Positions 1 through 8,723 of a DNA stretch of 64,000 nucleotides are shown piece by piece (position 1 is the first letter of the stretch; each line of letters begins with the position of its first letter). Source of the stretch: Prosthecobacter vanneervenii (GTDB lineage: Bacteria > Verrucomicrobiota > Verrucomicrobiia > Verrucomicrobiales > Verrucomicrobiaceae); contig NZ_JACHIG010000009.1 in NCBI RefSeq assembly GCF_014203095.1, positions 186,001-250,000 of the forward strand, in the 5' to 3' direction. The notes beneath the pieces were generated by a model. The model worked only from the letters and a program-made list of their open reading frames with translations, searched no databases and had not been told where the DNA came from. The translations under genes were made by a program, and so were the position numbers.

Positions 1-451
1 TAAAGGCGGTCCCGCTATGGCTGTGCTCTCCACCAGGGCCATGGCTGTGCGTGGCGGCATCACGCACCTCGATGTAGTTGTTGGCAAAAGCCGCCGAGGT
101 GTCCACCACCTTGGACTCTGGCAGCGTCACCTTGTCGGCCCACTTTGAATACGTGGCCCCATTCATCAGAATCAGGTCCGCATTTTGAAAGGCGGTGATC
201 GCTGCTTCATCCGGCTGCCAGAATGCAGGATCTTCATCCTTCGGTGCGAGGGACTTCACTTCGACCGTATCCCCGGCGATGCGCTGCGCAAAGTACTGCA
301 GCGGATAGTTTGCCACCAGCACCTGAGGCTTGCTGGACTTTGCCGCCGCTGGCGCAGATGCAGGCGTGTTGTCTGCCGCTTTTTCCGCCGCAGGTTTGCA
401 ACCAGCGAGAATGACGGCGATGCAGGAGAAAAGTATGGCGCGTGTTTTCAT
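1..451 (-). CDS. Metal (Zn/Mn) ABC transporter substrate-binding lipoprotein, C-terminus cut off by window edge
   Basis: N-terminal 150 residues of a periplasmic metal-binding protein of the ZnuA/TroA (cluster A-I) family; the gene runs off the left edge. The start at 451 gives MKTRAILFSCIAVILAGC, a lipoprotein signal with lipobox LAGC (lipidated Cys18), followed by an Ala/Lys-rich linker and the beta-strand PQVLVANYPLQYFAQRIAG typical of the first lobe. Near the edge is a His-rich stretch (THSHGPGGEHSHSG), the flexible metal-scavenging loop found in zinc-binding members. It would deliver Zn2+ or Mn2+ to an ABC importer whose ATPase and permease genes would lie to the left, outside the window. 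Metal specificity cannot be settled from this half. No convincing Zur-type operator was found in 452-508. Confidence 0.85.
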   Translation of the reverse strand, partial: MKTRAILFSCIAVILAGCKPAAEKAADNTPASAPAAAKSSKPQVLVANYPLQYFAQRIAGDTVEVKSLAPKDEDPAFWQPDEAAITAFQNADLILMNGATYSKWADKVTLPESKVVDTSAAFANNYIEVRDAATHSHGPGGEHSHSGTAF

Positions 452-508
452 GATGATGGTTGATTTTGATTGGGTAAGCCCATGCCTGATCAAGGGCAAC
501 CTGACAAT

Positions 509-1546
509 TCAGGCGCTCAACCTGAATTCGCCGCCCGTCAGCAATTGTTGCAGTACCTTGCGATACGGTGCCGGCATCGGCGTGGACTCCAGTTCCTCGG
601 TCGCAATAAACCGGTGCGTCTCAGGCCATTGCCCTGCCTGCTTATGAGGCTCATGCACCCACAACGTCACCTTGTAGCGGGTGATGCCATACTGCGCTCG
701 CACCAGCACTTTCGGCGGCGCATCTTCATGCTCGGCAGGCAGCGCTGGCAGTTTCCACAGTCCGGTGCGGCGCTTTCCGGTTTCCTGCTCCAGCAGCACC
801 CCTTCAGCCGTGCGCAGAAAAATCACGCGCTCTGTCACAGGTGTGATCTCCTGCCGCATCTGCTTCACAGGCAGTGCTTCAGGTTCCTTAGCCCGGCAGT
901 AGGCACGCACCGGGCATAGATCACAGGCGGGCTTGGTGGGAGAGCAGTGCGTCTGCCCCAGTTCCATCAGCGCAGAGTTCAGTGCACGCGGATCATCTGT
1001 TGCTTCCACCAGCGCCCGCGAGCGCTCCCACAGCACCTTCGCCCCTGCGGTGGAATCCACCGGCGTGGCATCATCATGCAGACGCGACAGTACTCGCGCA
1101 ATGTTCCCATCCACGATCGGCTCCGCCAGACCAAAGGCAAAACTGGCCACCGCACCCGCCGTATAGGGCCCCACTCCTGGCAGGGCTAAAATAGCTGCCG
1201 GTTCACATGGAAATACCCCTCCATGCCTCTCCATCACCTCCCGGGCCAGTTTTTGCAGGTTGCGCGCGCGCCGGTAGTAGCCCAGACCTTCCCAGGCCTT
1301 CAGCACCTCCTCTTCTTTCGCAGCAGCCAGCGTCTTAAAGTCCGGAAACTTCTCCATCCAGCGCGCATAAAACCCACGATCCAGCACCGTGGTGATCTGC
1401 GTCTGCTGCAGCATCACCTCAGAGACGAGAATGGCATACGCGTCGCGCGTCCGGCGCCACGGGTAGTCACGCGCATGCTGCGCATACCAGTTCACGAGTT
1501 CGGCAGCGATGGCGCGGGGATCCAGCCTGGCGGTTTGAGTAGGCAT
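509..1546 (-). CDS. mutY: A/G-specific adenine DNA glycosylase MutY
   Basis: Base-excision repair enzyme that removes adenine mispaired with 8-oxoguanine; 345 aa, the normal family length. Visible hallmarks: catalytic Glu43 in SEVMLQQTQ, helix-hairpin-helix LPGVGPYTAG at 122-131, catalytic Asp146 in IVDGNIARVL, and the [4Fe-4S] cluster cysteines C201-x6-C208-x2-C211-x5-C217. The C-terminal 110 residues look like the NUDIX-like 8-oxoG-recognition domain (LLEQETGKRRTGLWKLPALP). The gene starts 57 bp downstream (on its own strand) of nothing obvious; it is divergent from rnhC, with only about 35-70 bp between starts, so both promoters must lie in that gap. Identification is secure. Confidence 0.96.
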   Translation of the reverse strand: MPTQTARLDPRAIAAELVNWYAQHARDYPWRRTRDAYAILVSEVMLQQTQITTVLDRGFYARWMEKFPDFKTLAAAKEEEVLKAWEGLGYYRRARNLQKLAREVMERHGGVFPCEPAAILALPGVGPYTAGAVASFAFGLAEPIVDGNIARVLSRLHDDATPVDSTAGAKVLWERSRALVEATDDPRALNSALMELGQTHCSPTKPACDLCPVRAYCRAKEPEALPVKQMRQEITPVTERVIFLRTAEGVLLEQETGKRRTGLWKLPALPAEHEDAPPKVLVRAQYGITRYKVTLWVHEPHKQAGQWPETHRFIATEELESTPMPAPYRKVLQQLLTGGEFRLSA

Positions 1547-1581
1547 CGGCCTTCACATATGAATGATCTCGCACTTTTTGC

Positions 1582-2556
1582 ATGAGCCTTTCTCTGCTCT
1601 TGTCATTATTATCCTTGATGCCAGCACTCACCAGCTACACCCACGCACTCACCTCCAGTCAGGCAGCAAAGCTGCGCACACTGCTGGAGGGGCGCGGCTG
1701 GGAGTTTCAGGCCAAGCCCTACTGCCTCTACGCCGCGGCTAAAGGAAAGGTGAACATCAGCGTCTATGAAAAGGGCCCCAAGATCGTCGTGCAGGGAAAG
1801 GAAACCGAGGAGTTCGTCACCCTGCTGCTGGAGCCCGAGGTGCTCGGAGAGGCAAAGCTCGGCTATGAGGAGGTGCACCATCCTGAAATGTTCCAGCCCC
1901 ATATCGGGGTCGATGAAAGCGGCAAAGGCGACCTCTTCGGCCCCCTCGTCATCGCAGGCGTCTATGTCGATGGCGAGGTAGCGCACCGCCTGCGCGAGAT
2001 CGGGGCCGTGGACAGCAAGCGCATCAGCAGCGACGAGCGCATCTTCAAGATCGCCTCCGACATCCGCCGCATCCCCGGTCTCGCATGGGAGGTCATCGCC
2101 ATCAACCCGGAGCGCTATAACGAACTCTACACCAAATTCGGCAACCTCAACCGCCTCCTCGCCTGGGGCCACGCCAAGGTCATCGAAACCCTCCTCACCC
2201 GCGTCCCCGGCTGCCAGCGTGCCATTTCAGACCAGTTTGCCAATCCGGCCGTGCTCCAGCGAGCCCTCCAGACCCGCGGCAGGGAGATCGAGCTCGTCCA
2301 GCGCACCAAGGCGGAAAGCGACCCCGCCGTGGCCGCCGCCTCCATCCTGGCCCGCGAGGCCTTTGTCCGCTGGCTCAATGACCAAACCCACAAGTGGGGC
2401 GTGACTTTTTACAAAGGCGTGTCAGAAAATGTGAAACAATCCGCCGTCAGCTTGGTACAAATGCATGGCCGAGAGGTTTTACCCACACTCTGCAAGATGC
2501 ACTTTCGCACCTCCTCCGAGATTTTGTCCGGGATAGTTTCGGATTCCCCCAAATAA
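1582..2556 (+). CDS. rnhC: Ribonuclease HIII
   Basis: Endonuclease cutting the RNA strand of RNA:DNA hybrids. The N-terminal ~90 residues resemble the TBP-like substrate-binding domain specific to RNase HIII; the catalytic domain begins at HIGVDESGKGDLFGPL, which carries the first two acidic active-site residues, and contains VDSKRIS and the later KAESDPAVAAASILAR motif with the downstream acidic residues. Full ORF is 324 aa; the first 12 residues (MSLSLLLSLLSL) are hydrophobic and not typical, so the ATG at 1618 (312 aa, closer to the usual ~310) is an equally good start. RNase HIII, rather than only HI/HII, fits a PVC bacterium. Function is secure, start is not. Confidence 0.93.
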   Translation: MSLSLLLSLLSLMPALTSYTHALTSSQAAKLRTLLEGRGWEFQAKPYCLYAAAKGKVNISVYEKGPKIVVQGKETEEFVTLLLEPEVLGEAKLGYEEVHHPEMFQPHIGVDESGKGDLFGPLVIAGVYVDGEVAHRLREIGAVDSKRISSDERIFKIASDIRRIPGLAWEVIAINPERYNELYTKFGNLNRLLAWGHAKVIETLLTRVPGCQRAISDQFANPAVLQRALQTRGREIELVQRTKAESDPAVAAASILAREAFVRWLNDQTHKWGVTFYKGVSENVKQSAVSLVQMHGREVLPTLCKMHFRTSSEILSGIVSDSPK

Positions 2557-2642
2557 ATCCACCGCTTCCACCGTAGGTATAGGGGATATTTCGACACAGA
2601 ATTTAGTTGCACCCCATTAATCGTCTCGCTAGTCAGATACTT

Positions 2643-2969
2643 ATGTCAACGATCACCAAGAAAGATTTGGTTGCGGAGCTCAGCAACGCAACAGGAATCA
2701 AGCATGCCGACACGCTGGCCATGGTGGAGGCCTTCATGGAGCTGGTTTCCAAAAACCTCGCTGAAGGCAATGAAGTGACCCTGCGCACCTTTGGCACCTT
2801 CGACCTGCGCATCGCTCGCGGCAAGATCGGCCGCAATCCCAAGCAGCCCAACTCCGAAGTCATGATCCCTGACCGCTACGTCGTGCGGTTCAAGCCCAGC
2901 AAGGAGCTCAAGTCCCGCGTCGCTTCTCTCTCGGTGCAGAAGGTGCCGGAAAACAGCAATCACGCCTGA
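2643..2969 (+). CDS. HU/IHF-family DNA-binding protein
   Basis: Small nucleoid-associated protein of 108 aa (core HU is ~90). STITKKDLVAELSNATG forms the first two dimerisation helices and VTLRTFGTFDLRIARGKIGR the beta saddle leading into the DNA-gripping arm (RNPKQPNSEVMIPDRYVV); the C-terminal tail is ~18 residues longer than canonical HU and Ser/Lys-rich. I chose ATG 2643 because homologues begin with a short M-x-T-K-x-D/E-L segment; an in-frame ATG at 2607 would add 12 residues unlike the family. It follows rnhC by 86 bp, probably with its own promoter. It cannot be assigned to HU-alpha/beta or IHF subunits from sequence alone. Confidence 0.92.
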   Translation: MSTITKKDLVAELSNATGIKHADTLAMVEAFMELVSKNLAEGNEVTLRTFGTFDLRIARGKIGRNPKQPNSEVMIPDRYVVRFKPSKELKSRVASLSVQKVPENSNHA

Positions 2970-3073
2970 TCGCCTCCCCACCCTGGACCTGCGAGTCCGC
3001 GAGGCACTCTCTACAAAAAAGGTTGCTGGCAGAATGCAACGTCAGCTGATTTGGTGCGTACTCTCCGGCCACC

Positions 3074-6000
3074 ATGTTGCCTCGTATTCTATCCACGCTA
3101 GCCCTCGCCTTTTTGCTAAACACTGCTGCCAGCGCCGCGCCCCAGTGGATCTGGCTGTCCAAAAATGGCGACAAAGATCCCAAAGTCACCTTCCGCTATC
3201 GCTTTGAAGTCCCGCACAACGCGCACTTCGCCACTCTGGAGCTGACCTGCGACAATGGCGCAGACGCCATCCTCAATGGCAAAAAAGTCCTCACCAATCC
3301 CGACTGGCAGGAACCCACCAAGGTGGACGTCAGCAAGGACATCAAGCGTGGCGAGCAGAACGAAATCATCGTCAACGCCCGCAACAAAGGCGGCGTCGCA
3401 GCGCTCATCGCTCGCCTTACCATCAAGCTCCCGAACAATCAGGAGAAAGTCCTCGTAGAGACCACCGACAAATGGGAGGCCACCAAGACCGGCACAGAGG
3501 CTTGGCAGCCAGCCCTGGTCATCAACGACTACGGCAAGGGCCCTTGGGGCCTGGCCCTCGATGGCAAATCCAGAGGTGGAAACAGCGGCCCTGCCGAAAG
3601 CATCGCCGCCTCCGAAGTCACCGTTCCTAAAGGCTTCAAGGTGGAGAAACTCTACAACGTGCCCAAGGACCAGGAAGGCTCCTGGGTGGCCCTCACCGTG
3701 GATCCCAAAGGCCGCCTCATCGCCTGCGACCAGTACGGCTCCATCTACCGCATGAGCGTCCCCGCCATCGGCAAAACCGAAGCCCTCAAGCCCGAAAAGC
3801 TCTCCGTCCAGCTCGGCAAAGCCCACGGCCTCCTCGCCGCCTTCGACAGCCTCTACGTCATGGTCAATGAAGACGGCAAGAACAACGGCCTCTACCGCGT
3901 GCAGGACTCCAACGGCGACGACCAGTACGACAAGATCACCAAGCTCCACACCATGGCCGGTGGCGGCGAGCACGGACTGCACAGCATGACCGTCAGCCCC
4001 GATGGCAAGCGCATCTTCTTCAACTGCGGCAACCACACCAAGCTGCCCGAAGGCCTCGAAGACAGCCGCCCAGCTAAAATCTGGAGCGAAGACCACATTC
4101 TCCCCCGCTTCTGGGATGCCAATGGCCACGCCCGCGGCATTCTCGCTCCCGGCGGCTACATCTGCAGCATGAACCCCGATGGCAGCCGCCTGGAGCTCTT
4201 TTGCTACGGCTTCCGCAATGAGTTCGACATCTGCTTCAACGACCAGGGCCAGCTCTTCACTTACGATGCGGACATGGAGTGGGACATCGGCTCCCCGTGG
4301 TACCGCCCCACGCGTGTGAACCACTGCGTCAGCGGTGCTGACTACGGCTGGCGCAGCGGCAGCGGCAAATGGCCCAACTACTACCCCGACTCCCTCCCCA
4401 CCACGCTCGACATCGGCCCCGGCAGCCCCACAGGCGTCGTGGCTGGCACGGGTGCCAAATTCCCCGCTAAGTACCAGCACGCCATCTTCATCAATGACTG
4501 GACCTACGGCACCATGTGGGCCATCCACCTCCAGCCCCAAGGCGCCAGCTACACCGCCACCAAGGAGGAGTTCGTCTTCGGCAAGCCCCTCCCCCTCACA
4601 GACGTCGTCATCCACCCGCAGGATGGCGCTATGTACTTCGCTGTCGGTGGCCGCAAATCCCAGTCCGGCGTCTATCGCGTGACCTATGTCGGCGAGGAGT
4701 CCACCGCACCCGCCAAAGCTCAGCCTCTTGGGGCGGAGTTCACACTTCGTGCCTCTCTGGAGGCCTACCACACCGGCAAGGTGGATGCCGCAGCCGCGCT
4801 GCAGGACGCCTGGAAAAACCTCAGTCATAGCGACCGCCACATTCGCTACGCGGCCCGAGTCGCCATCGAAAAACTGCCCGTGGAGCTCTGGAAGCAGAAA
4901 GTGCTCTCAGAAACAAACCCCACCGCCTTGATCGAAGGCCTCATCGCCCTCGCACGTGTCACCGGAGCCAAGGCCTCTCACGAAGGCGGCAGGCCCGCCG
5001 CCAAGCCCACCGGCACCTCCTCCGAGCCCATCGGCTACGTCTCCTCTGAAAACGCCGAACTCGAAGGCCTCATGCTTCTTTCACTCGGCAAGCTCGCAGG
5101 GGCAGAACTCCCGCTCGACCAGCAGCTCGCCGCCCTCCGCGCTCTGGAGCTCATCCTCATCCGCCTTGGCAAGCCCGACGCCGATATCTGCTCCAAGATC
5201 GCCCTCGCGCTCGATGCCTTCTATCCAGCAGAGGATCCCTACATCAACCGCGAGCTCTGCCAGATCCTCGTCGCCATCGATTCCCCCACCGTCGTCTCCA
5301 AAACCCTCGCCATCATGGCCACCACCAAGGACGATTTCCAGGAGGTCACCACTGATGCCGTGCTCAGCCGCAATGACGGTTACGCCAATGCCGCACGCGC
5401 CGCTGCTGGCAGCCGCCCCAATGCCCAGCAGATCAGCTACATGGTCGCTCTGCGAAACGCCACCGCAGGCTGGACACCCGAGCACCGCCAGACCTTCTTC
5501 TCCTGGTTCCCCCACGCCCGCACTTGGAAAGGCGGCAACAGCTTCAAAGGCTTCATCGAAAACATCCGCAAGGACGCCATGGCCACCTTTGTGCCCAAGG
5601 AGGAAGTCGCCTCCCTCGAAGCCCTCAGCAGCAAGGTCGAGGCCAGCACCTCCATCCCCAACTACGTGGCCCCCAAAGGCCCTGGCAAAAACTGGACCGT
5701 CGATGAAGTCGCCACCCTCACCGCAGGCGGCCTCAAAGGCCGCGACTTCGCCAATGGTGAGGCCATGTACCGCAGCATCATGTGCGCCACCTGCCACCGT
5801 TTCAATGGAGACGGCGGCAGCATCGGCCCCGACCTCACCGGCGCTGGCAATCGCTACACCATGCGCGACCTCATGGAAAACATCGTCGATCCCAGCAAGG
5901 TCATCTCCGACCAGTACGACAGCCACGAGATCACCAAGAAGGACGGCACCGTCATCGTCGGCCGCATCGTCGTCGAAGAGAACGGCAAGGTCTTCATCAT

Positions 6001-6187
6001 GACCAATCCCTTCGCCCCCAACGACCACATGGCCATCAACGAAAGCGACATCGCCAAAAAAGGCACCCGCAAAGTCAGCATGATGCCCCCCGGCCTCATC
6101 AACACCCTCAACCAGGACGAACTCCTCAACCTCATCGCCTACCTCATGAGCGGCGGAAACGCCAAGGACAAAGCTTTCCAAAAGTAG
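3074..6187 (+). CDS. Large secreted PVC-type protein: beta-sandwich, beta-propeller, HEAT-like region and cytochrome c domain
   Basis: 1037-aa exported protein with a signal peptide (MLPRILSTLALAFLLNTAASA). Order of regions: galactose-binding-like beta sandwich (~20-165), a six-bladed propeller of the membrane-bound dehydrogenase/sorbosone-dehydrogenase type (~185-540, e.g. GGGEHGLHSMTVSPDGKRI and YGFRNEFDICFN), an alpha-helical HEAT-like stretch (~570-880), then a c-type haem domain with CATCH at residues 904-908 and the IGPDLTGAGNRY motif characteristic of the Pirellula/Verrucomicrobium-type haem domain; the SMMPPGL near the end may supply the distal Met. Family knowledge places such proteins in the periplasm, possibly in carbohydrate oxidation, but substrates are unproven. 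It ends just before a strong terminator and is followed by a DUF1080 gene, a common partner family in these genomes. Confidence 0.9.
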   Translation: MLPRILSTLALAFLLNTAASAAPQWIWLSKNGDKDPKVTFRYRFEVPHNAHFATLELTCDNGADAILNGKKVLTNPDWQEPTKVDVSKDIKRGEQNEIIVNARNKGGVAALIARLTIKLPNNQEKVLVETTDKWEATKTGTEAWQPALVINDYGKGPWGLALDGKSRGGNSGPAESIAASEVTVPKGFKVEKLYNVPKDQEGSWVALTVDPKGRLIACDQYGSIYRMSVPAIGKTEALKPEKLSVQLGKAHGLLAAFDSLYVMVNEDGKNNGLYRVQDSNGDDQYDKITKLHTMAGGGEHGLHSMTVSPDGKRIFFNCGNHTKLPEGLEDSRPAKIWSEDHILPRFWDANGHARGILAPGGYICSMNPDGSRLELFCYGFRNEFDICFNDQGQLFTYDADMEWDIGSPWYRPTRVNHCVSGADYGWRSGSGKWPNYYPDSLPTTLDIGPGSPTGVVAGTGAKFPAKYQHAIFINDWTYGTMWAIHLQPQGASYTATKEEFVFGKPLPLTDVVIHPQDGAMYFAVGGRKSQSGVYRVTYVGEESTAPAKAQPLGAEFTLRASLEAYHTGKVDAAAALQDAWKNLSHSDRHIRYAARVAIEKLPVELWKQKVLSETNPTALIEGLIALARVTGAKASHEGGRPAAKPTGTSSEPIGYVSSENAELEGLMLLSLGKLAGAELPLDQQLAALRALELILIRLGKPDADICSKIALALDAFYPAEDPYINRELCQILVAIDSPTVVSKTLAIMATTKDDFQEVTTDAVLSRNDGYANAARAAAGSRPNAQQISYMVALRNATAGWTPEHRQTFFSWFPHARTWKGGNSFKGFIENIRKDAMATFVPKEEVASLEALSSKVEASTSIPNYVAPKGPGKNWTVDEVATLTAGGLKGRDFANGEAMYRSIMCATCHRFNGDGGSIGPDLTGAGNRYTMRDLMENIVDPSKVISDQYDSHEITKKDGTVIVGRIVVEENGKVFIMTNPFAPNDHMAINESDIAKKGTRKVSMMPPGLINTLNQDELLNLIAYLMSGGNAKDKAFQK

Positions 6188-6189
6188 CC

Positions 6190-6206
6190 CAGTTGCGCTG
6201 CAACTG
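6190..6206 (+). other. Small hairpin just after the cytochrome gene stop
   Basis: CAGTTGC-GCT-GCAACTG, a perfect 7-bp stem with a 3-nt loop starting 2 bp after the stop codon and 7 bp before the main terminator hairpin. It may stabilise the mRNA 3' end or help ribosome-release/termination. No T-tract follows it, so it is not a terminator by itself. Confidence 0.5.
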
Positions 6207-6213
6207 GAGCATG

Positions 6214-6245
6214 GAAGGCCGACGATTTCGTCGGCCTTCTTTTTG
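6214..6245 (+). terminator. Rho-independent terminator after the large cytochrome gene
   Basis: A perfect 12-bp GC-rich stem (6214-6225 pairs with 6228-6239) with a minimal TT loop, followed immediately by a run of T residues (6240-6244). It lies 27 bp after the stop codon of the cytochrome gene and before the DUF1080 gene, so it should separate the two transcription units at least partly. Confidence 0.88.
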
Positions 6246-6281
6246 CCAGAAAATTCACCACCACCACGCCGTTACCAAATC

Positions 6282-7082
6282 ATGCGTCACCTCTTCCTCA
6301 CTCTTCCCCTCCTTGCCACCCTCGCTTCTTCCGCCGAGCCCGCCAAGCAGCCCGAGCCCCCAAAAGAAAAGCCCTTTACCCCCGGCGGCATCTACCGCGA
6401 GGGCGACATGCAGCGCCCACGCCCCACCGTGATCACGCCGCCCACGGCGACCACCGCTCCCAGCGACGCCGTCGTGCTCTTTGACGGCAAAGACCTCTCC
6501 AAGTTCATCCGCAAGCCACGCAAAGGCGACCCTGACCAGAGCGAGGTCCCCAACTGGAAAATCGAAAACGGCTATGCCGAGATCAAACCCAAAGGTGGCG
6601 ACATCGAAATCCGCGACAAGTTCGGCTCCTGCCAGATCCACCTCGAGTGGGCCACGCCTGCCGAAGTCGTGGGCAAGAGCCAAGGCCGTGGCAACAGCGG
6701 CGTGCTCATTCACGGCTGGGGAGAGGTCCAGGTGCTCGACTCATACGAAAACGACACCTACCCCGATGGACAGGCCGGTGCCATTTACCACAAGTATCCG
6801 CCGCTGGTGAATGCCTGCCGCAAGCCCGGCGAATGGCAGAGCTACGACATCATCTGCGAATGCGCAAAACTCGATGACAAAGGTGCCGTGCTCCAGCCCG
6901 CCCGCATCACCGTCCTGCAAAACGGCATCATCGTCCAACACGCCGCACCGCTGGAAACCAAGATGCAGGAAGTCGTCTTCGCCCTTCAAGATCACCACAC
7001 CCCCACCCGCTACCGCAACATCTGGGTGCGCCCCCTGCACCGCTACGATGAGAACGCGAAGAGCTCCGAAGCCGCGAAATAA
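6282..7082 (+). CDS. Secreted DUF1080 (3-keto-disaccharide hydrolase-like) protein
   Basis: 266-aa exported protein with a short signal peptide (MRHLFLTLPLLATLASSAEP); the ATG at 6282 is preferred over the one at 6243 because it puts the signal at the N-terminus. The mature part begins with a Pro-rich linker and then the DUF1080 concanavalin-like jellyroll: VVLFDGKDLSKF, GDIEIRDKFGSCQIHLEW, GRGNSGVLIHG, YEVQVLDSYEN-like strand (EVQVLDSYENDTYPDGQAGA) and ITVLQNGIIVQ. DUF1080 proteins are abundant in Planctomycetes/Verrucomicrobia; some characterised relatives act on 3-keto sugars or glucans. The neighbourhood with the haem/propeller protein suggests joint action in periplasmic sugar metabolism, an inference. 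The terminator upstream argues for its own promoter in 6246-6281. Confidence 0.88.
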   Translation: MRHLFLTLPLLATLASSAEPAKQPEPPKEKPFTPGGIYREGDMQRPRPTVITPPTATTAPSDAVVLFDGKDLSKFIRKPRKGDPDQSEVPNWKIENGYAEIKPKGGDIEIRDKFGSCQIHLEWATPAEVVGKSQGRGNSGVLIHGWGEVQVLDSYENDTYPDGQAGAIYHKYPPLVNACRKPGEWQSYDIICECAKLDDKGAVLQPARITVLQNGIIVQHAAPLETKMQEVVFALQDHHTPTRYRNIWVRPLHRYDENAKSSEAAK

Positions 7083-7137
7083 AGTCGGTTTGCGGTTCCA
7101 GCATGAGCACAGCCAAAGGCTGGCCTTGGATAGTGGT

Positions 7138-7157
7138 CCGCACAGTCCTCTGTGCGG
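7138..7157. repeat. Isolated palindrome with TCCT loop (REP-like)
   Basis: CCGCACAG-TCCT-CTGTGCGG, a perfect 8-bp stem in the 175-bp convergent gap between the DUF1080 gene and the minus-strand operon. Its loop and right flank (GGTTC...AGCCCC) resemble the hairpins in the RAYT-linked repeats at 44.7-45.0 kb (loop TCCT, flank GGCTC...AGCCCC). It lacks an adjacent T-tract on either strand, so a repeat element seems likelier than a terminator. The rest of 7083-7257 shows nothing recognisable. Confidence 0.5.
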
Positions 7158-7257
7158 TTCGCCAGCCCCCTGACGCACGAGCCCTTCCTCACTCTCCAAA
7201 AACTCTTGTGCGATTTGCCGCACTCCTCAGCGTTTTTCCAAAGCCTCCACCCCACGC

Positions 7258-8706
7258 CTACTTCTTCGCCACCGCAGGCTTGCGCATCTTCTCCGTCACC
7301 ATCTTGTGCGTCTCCTCGCCGATCCAAAGGTCGGTGCAAACTGAAGCCTTGCCAGGCAGTTCAGCGGTGCGGTTGAAGAGCAGGGCGTCTCCTTCTTTTA
7401 AATCGGCCAGCTTCACCTGCTGCTCCCCCTTCCACACGCGGGTGGCGTCACTCACCTTGAGAATCGCGCTGCCAATATCCTGCGGGCGCTGCATGTCACC
7501 ATTGTAGTCCTTCACCAGTGGCAGCTGCCAGGCCACGTGGATGCGCTTGCCGTGAATGGCAGTGACGCGCGCAGTGATGGCATTCGCACTGGCATGGCTG
7601 AAGTCATCGCTGATGAAGCTCACGCGGCTAAAAGCCCCCGTCGCATCCTGATACAGGTGGAAGCGGTAGCGCTGCCCGGTGGGTAGCTGGGCAAACTGTG
7701 GATCAGCCCCCAGGTATTTGAGAGTGTGGTGCTTGAGGAGCGTGAAGTTCACCTGTTCGCCAGCCAGCTCAGCCATGAATTTACCGCTGCCGGTCTTTGC
7801 ATCAGCCTGCACCAGTTCGCCAAACACCACGTGCTCGGAAAAGGGCGGCGGCTTCACATCATCCTTGAGCTGATACCACGGCAGATGCGCATTGCTGAAT
7901 TCTGTCCGGAAGGGAAACTGCTCCGGATACTCCTTAGCCACGTTTTCGACCAGCTCCTGGTTCAGCATGCGCCCAAAGCCGTAACCCATCAGGCTCTCGC
8001 CATAAAACTGATCCTGCACTTTCCATCCCGTCAGGAAAACGCGCACCACACGCCCGCGCCGAAAGCCCTCCAGCATGTTGCTCACCTTCACCGTGACTTG
8101 CACACCGCTGCTGCCAAAGTATTCGGTGGGCACCTTGTTCACTTCCGTGATGGAGCAGCCTTCGCCGTCCACACCCGGATTCCAAGTGCGCAGCTCGTCA
8201 TTTGCCACGCAGAGCTTGCCGCCTTTTCCCACAGCGAGCAGCTCGCCATAGGCGGCCTGAAAAGCAGCCGGATCACCGCTGAAAAAAGTCACCGTGACGG
8301 TGTTCCCCTCTGTCTTGTCGATCCAACCCGCCACGCCACGCTTCTCGGTAAACTCGCGGAATTTCCTCAGCTGCGCCGCATCCGCAGCCTGGCCGTCATC
8401 AGTAGTGGTCAGCCTAGTCATCTTTCCTTCCGCATCCGGCAGCATCACAAAGGTCATCTTCGTCCCCAGCGGCACCTCGCGCAGATCTGCCTCGGCACCG
8501 TGATACTTCATGACCGCGTACGGCAGCATGCTGAAGCTCATCAGCTTGCCATCATCCGCGCGGAACTCTCCGCTGCGATGGATGAAATCCAGGCCGACCA
8601 GCTCGCCATGGATGCGCCTGGCATCATTGAGAGAAGGAAAGCCCGCCACATCCGCAGCAGCAAGGGACAGCGCGGAGGCAAAGAGAAAGGCGCAGAGGGT
8701 TCGCAT
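7258..8706 (-). CDS. Secreted protein of unknown function with an internal domain duplication
   Basis: 482 aa with a signal peptide (MRTLCAFLFASALSLAAA). I do not recognise a family. Two regions align with each other: residues ~33-105 (HGELVGLDFIHRSGEF..., LMSFSMLPYAVMKYHGAEAD..., PLGTKMTFVMLPDAEGKMTRL) and ~293-365 (FGELVQADAKTGSGKF..., QVNFTLLKHHTLKYLGADPQ..., PTGQRYRFHLYQDATGAFSRV), each followed by a strand-rich region ending in an OB-like segment (GWIDKTEGNTVTVTF and ARVTAIHGKRIHVAW). So the protein is a tandem of two ~240-residue modules, each probably two small beta-barrels. It is the last gene of a four-gene minus-strand operon (DUF1592, DUF1552, LRR-like, this), 17 bp after its neighbour, so it is likely expressed with these secreted proteins. 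Confidence 0.8.
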   Translation of the reverse strand: MRTLCAFLFASALSLAAADVAGFPSLNDARRIHGELVGLDFIHRSGEFRADDGKLMSFSMLPYAVMKYHGAEADLREVPLGTKMTFVMLPDAEGKMTRLTTTDDGQAADAAQLRKFREFTEKRGVAGWIDKTEGNTVTVTFFSGDPAAFQAAYGELLAVGKGGKLCVANDELRTWNPGVDGEGCSITEVNKVPTEYFGSSGVQVTVKVSNMLEGFRRGRVVRVFLTGWKVQDQFYGESLMGYGFGRMLNQELVENVAKEYPEQFPFRTEFSNAHLPWYQLKDDVKPPPFSEHVVFGELVQADAKTGSGKFMAELAGEQVNFTLLKHHTLKYLGADPQFAQLPTGQRYRFHLYQDATGAFSRVSFISDDFSHASANAITARVTAIHGKRIHVAWQLPLVKDYNGDMQRPQDIGSAILKVSDATRVWKGEQQVKLADLKEGDALLFNRTAELPGKASVCTDLWIGEETHKMVTEKMRKPAVAKK

Positions 8707-8723
8707 GAGTTGTTAAAGCAGTG

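Noticed and set aside
3116-4840. 574-codon ORF antisense to the large cytochrome gene
   Set aside because: Low-complexity Val/Ala/Gly-rich product without motifs; a shadow of third-position GC bias in the genuine gene.
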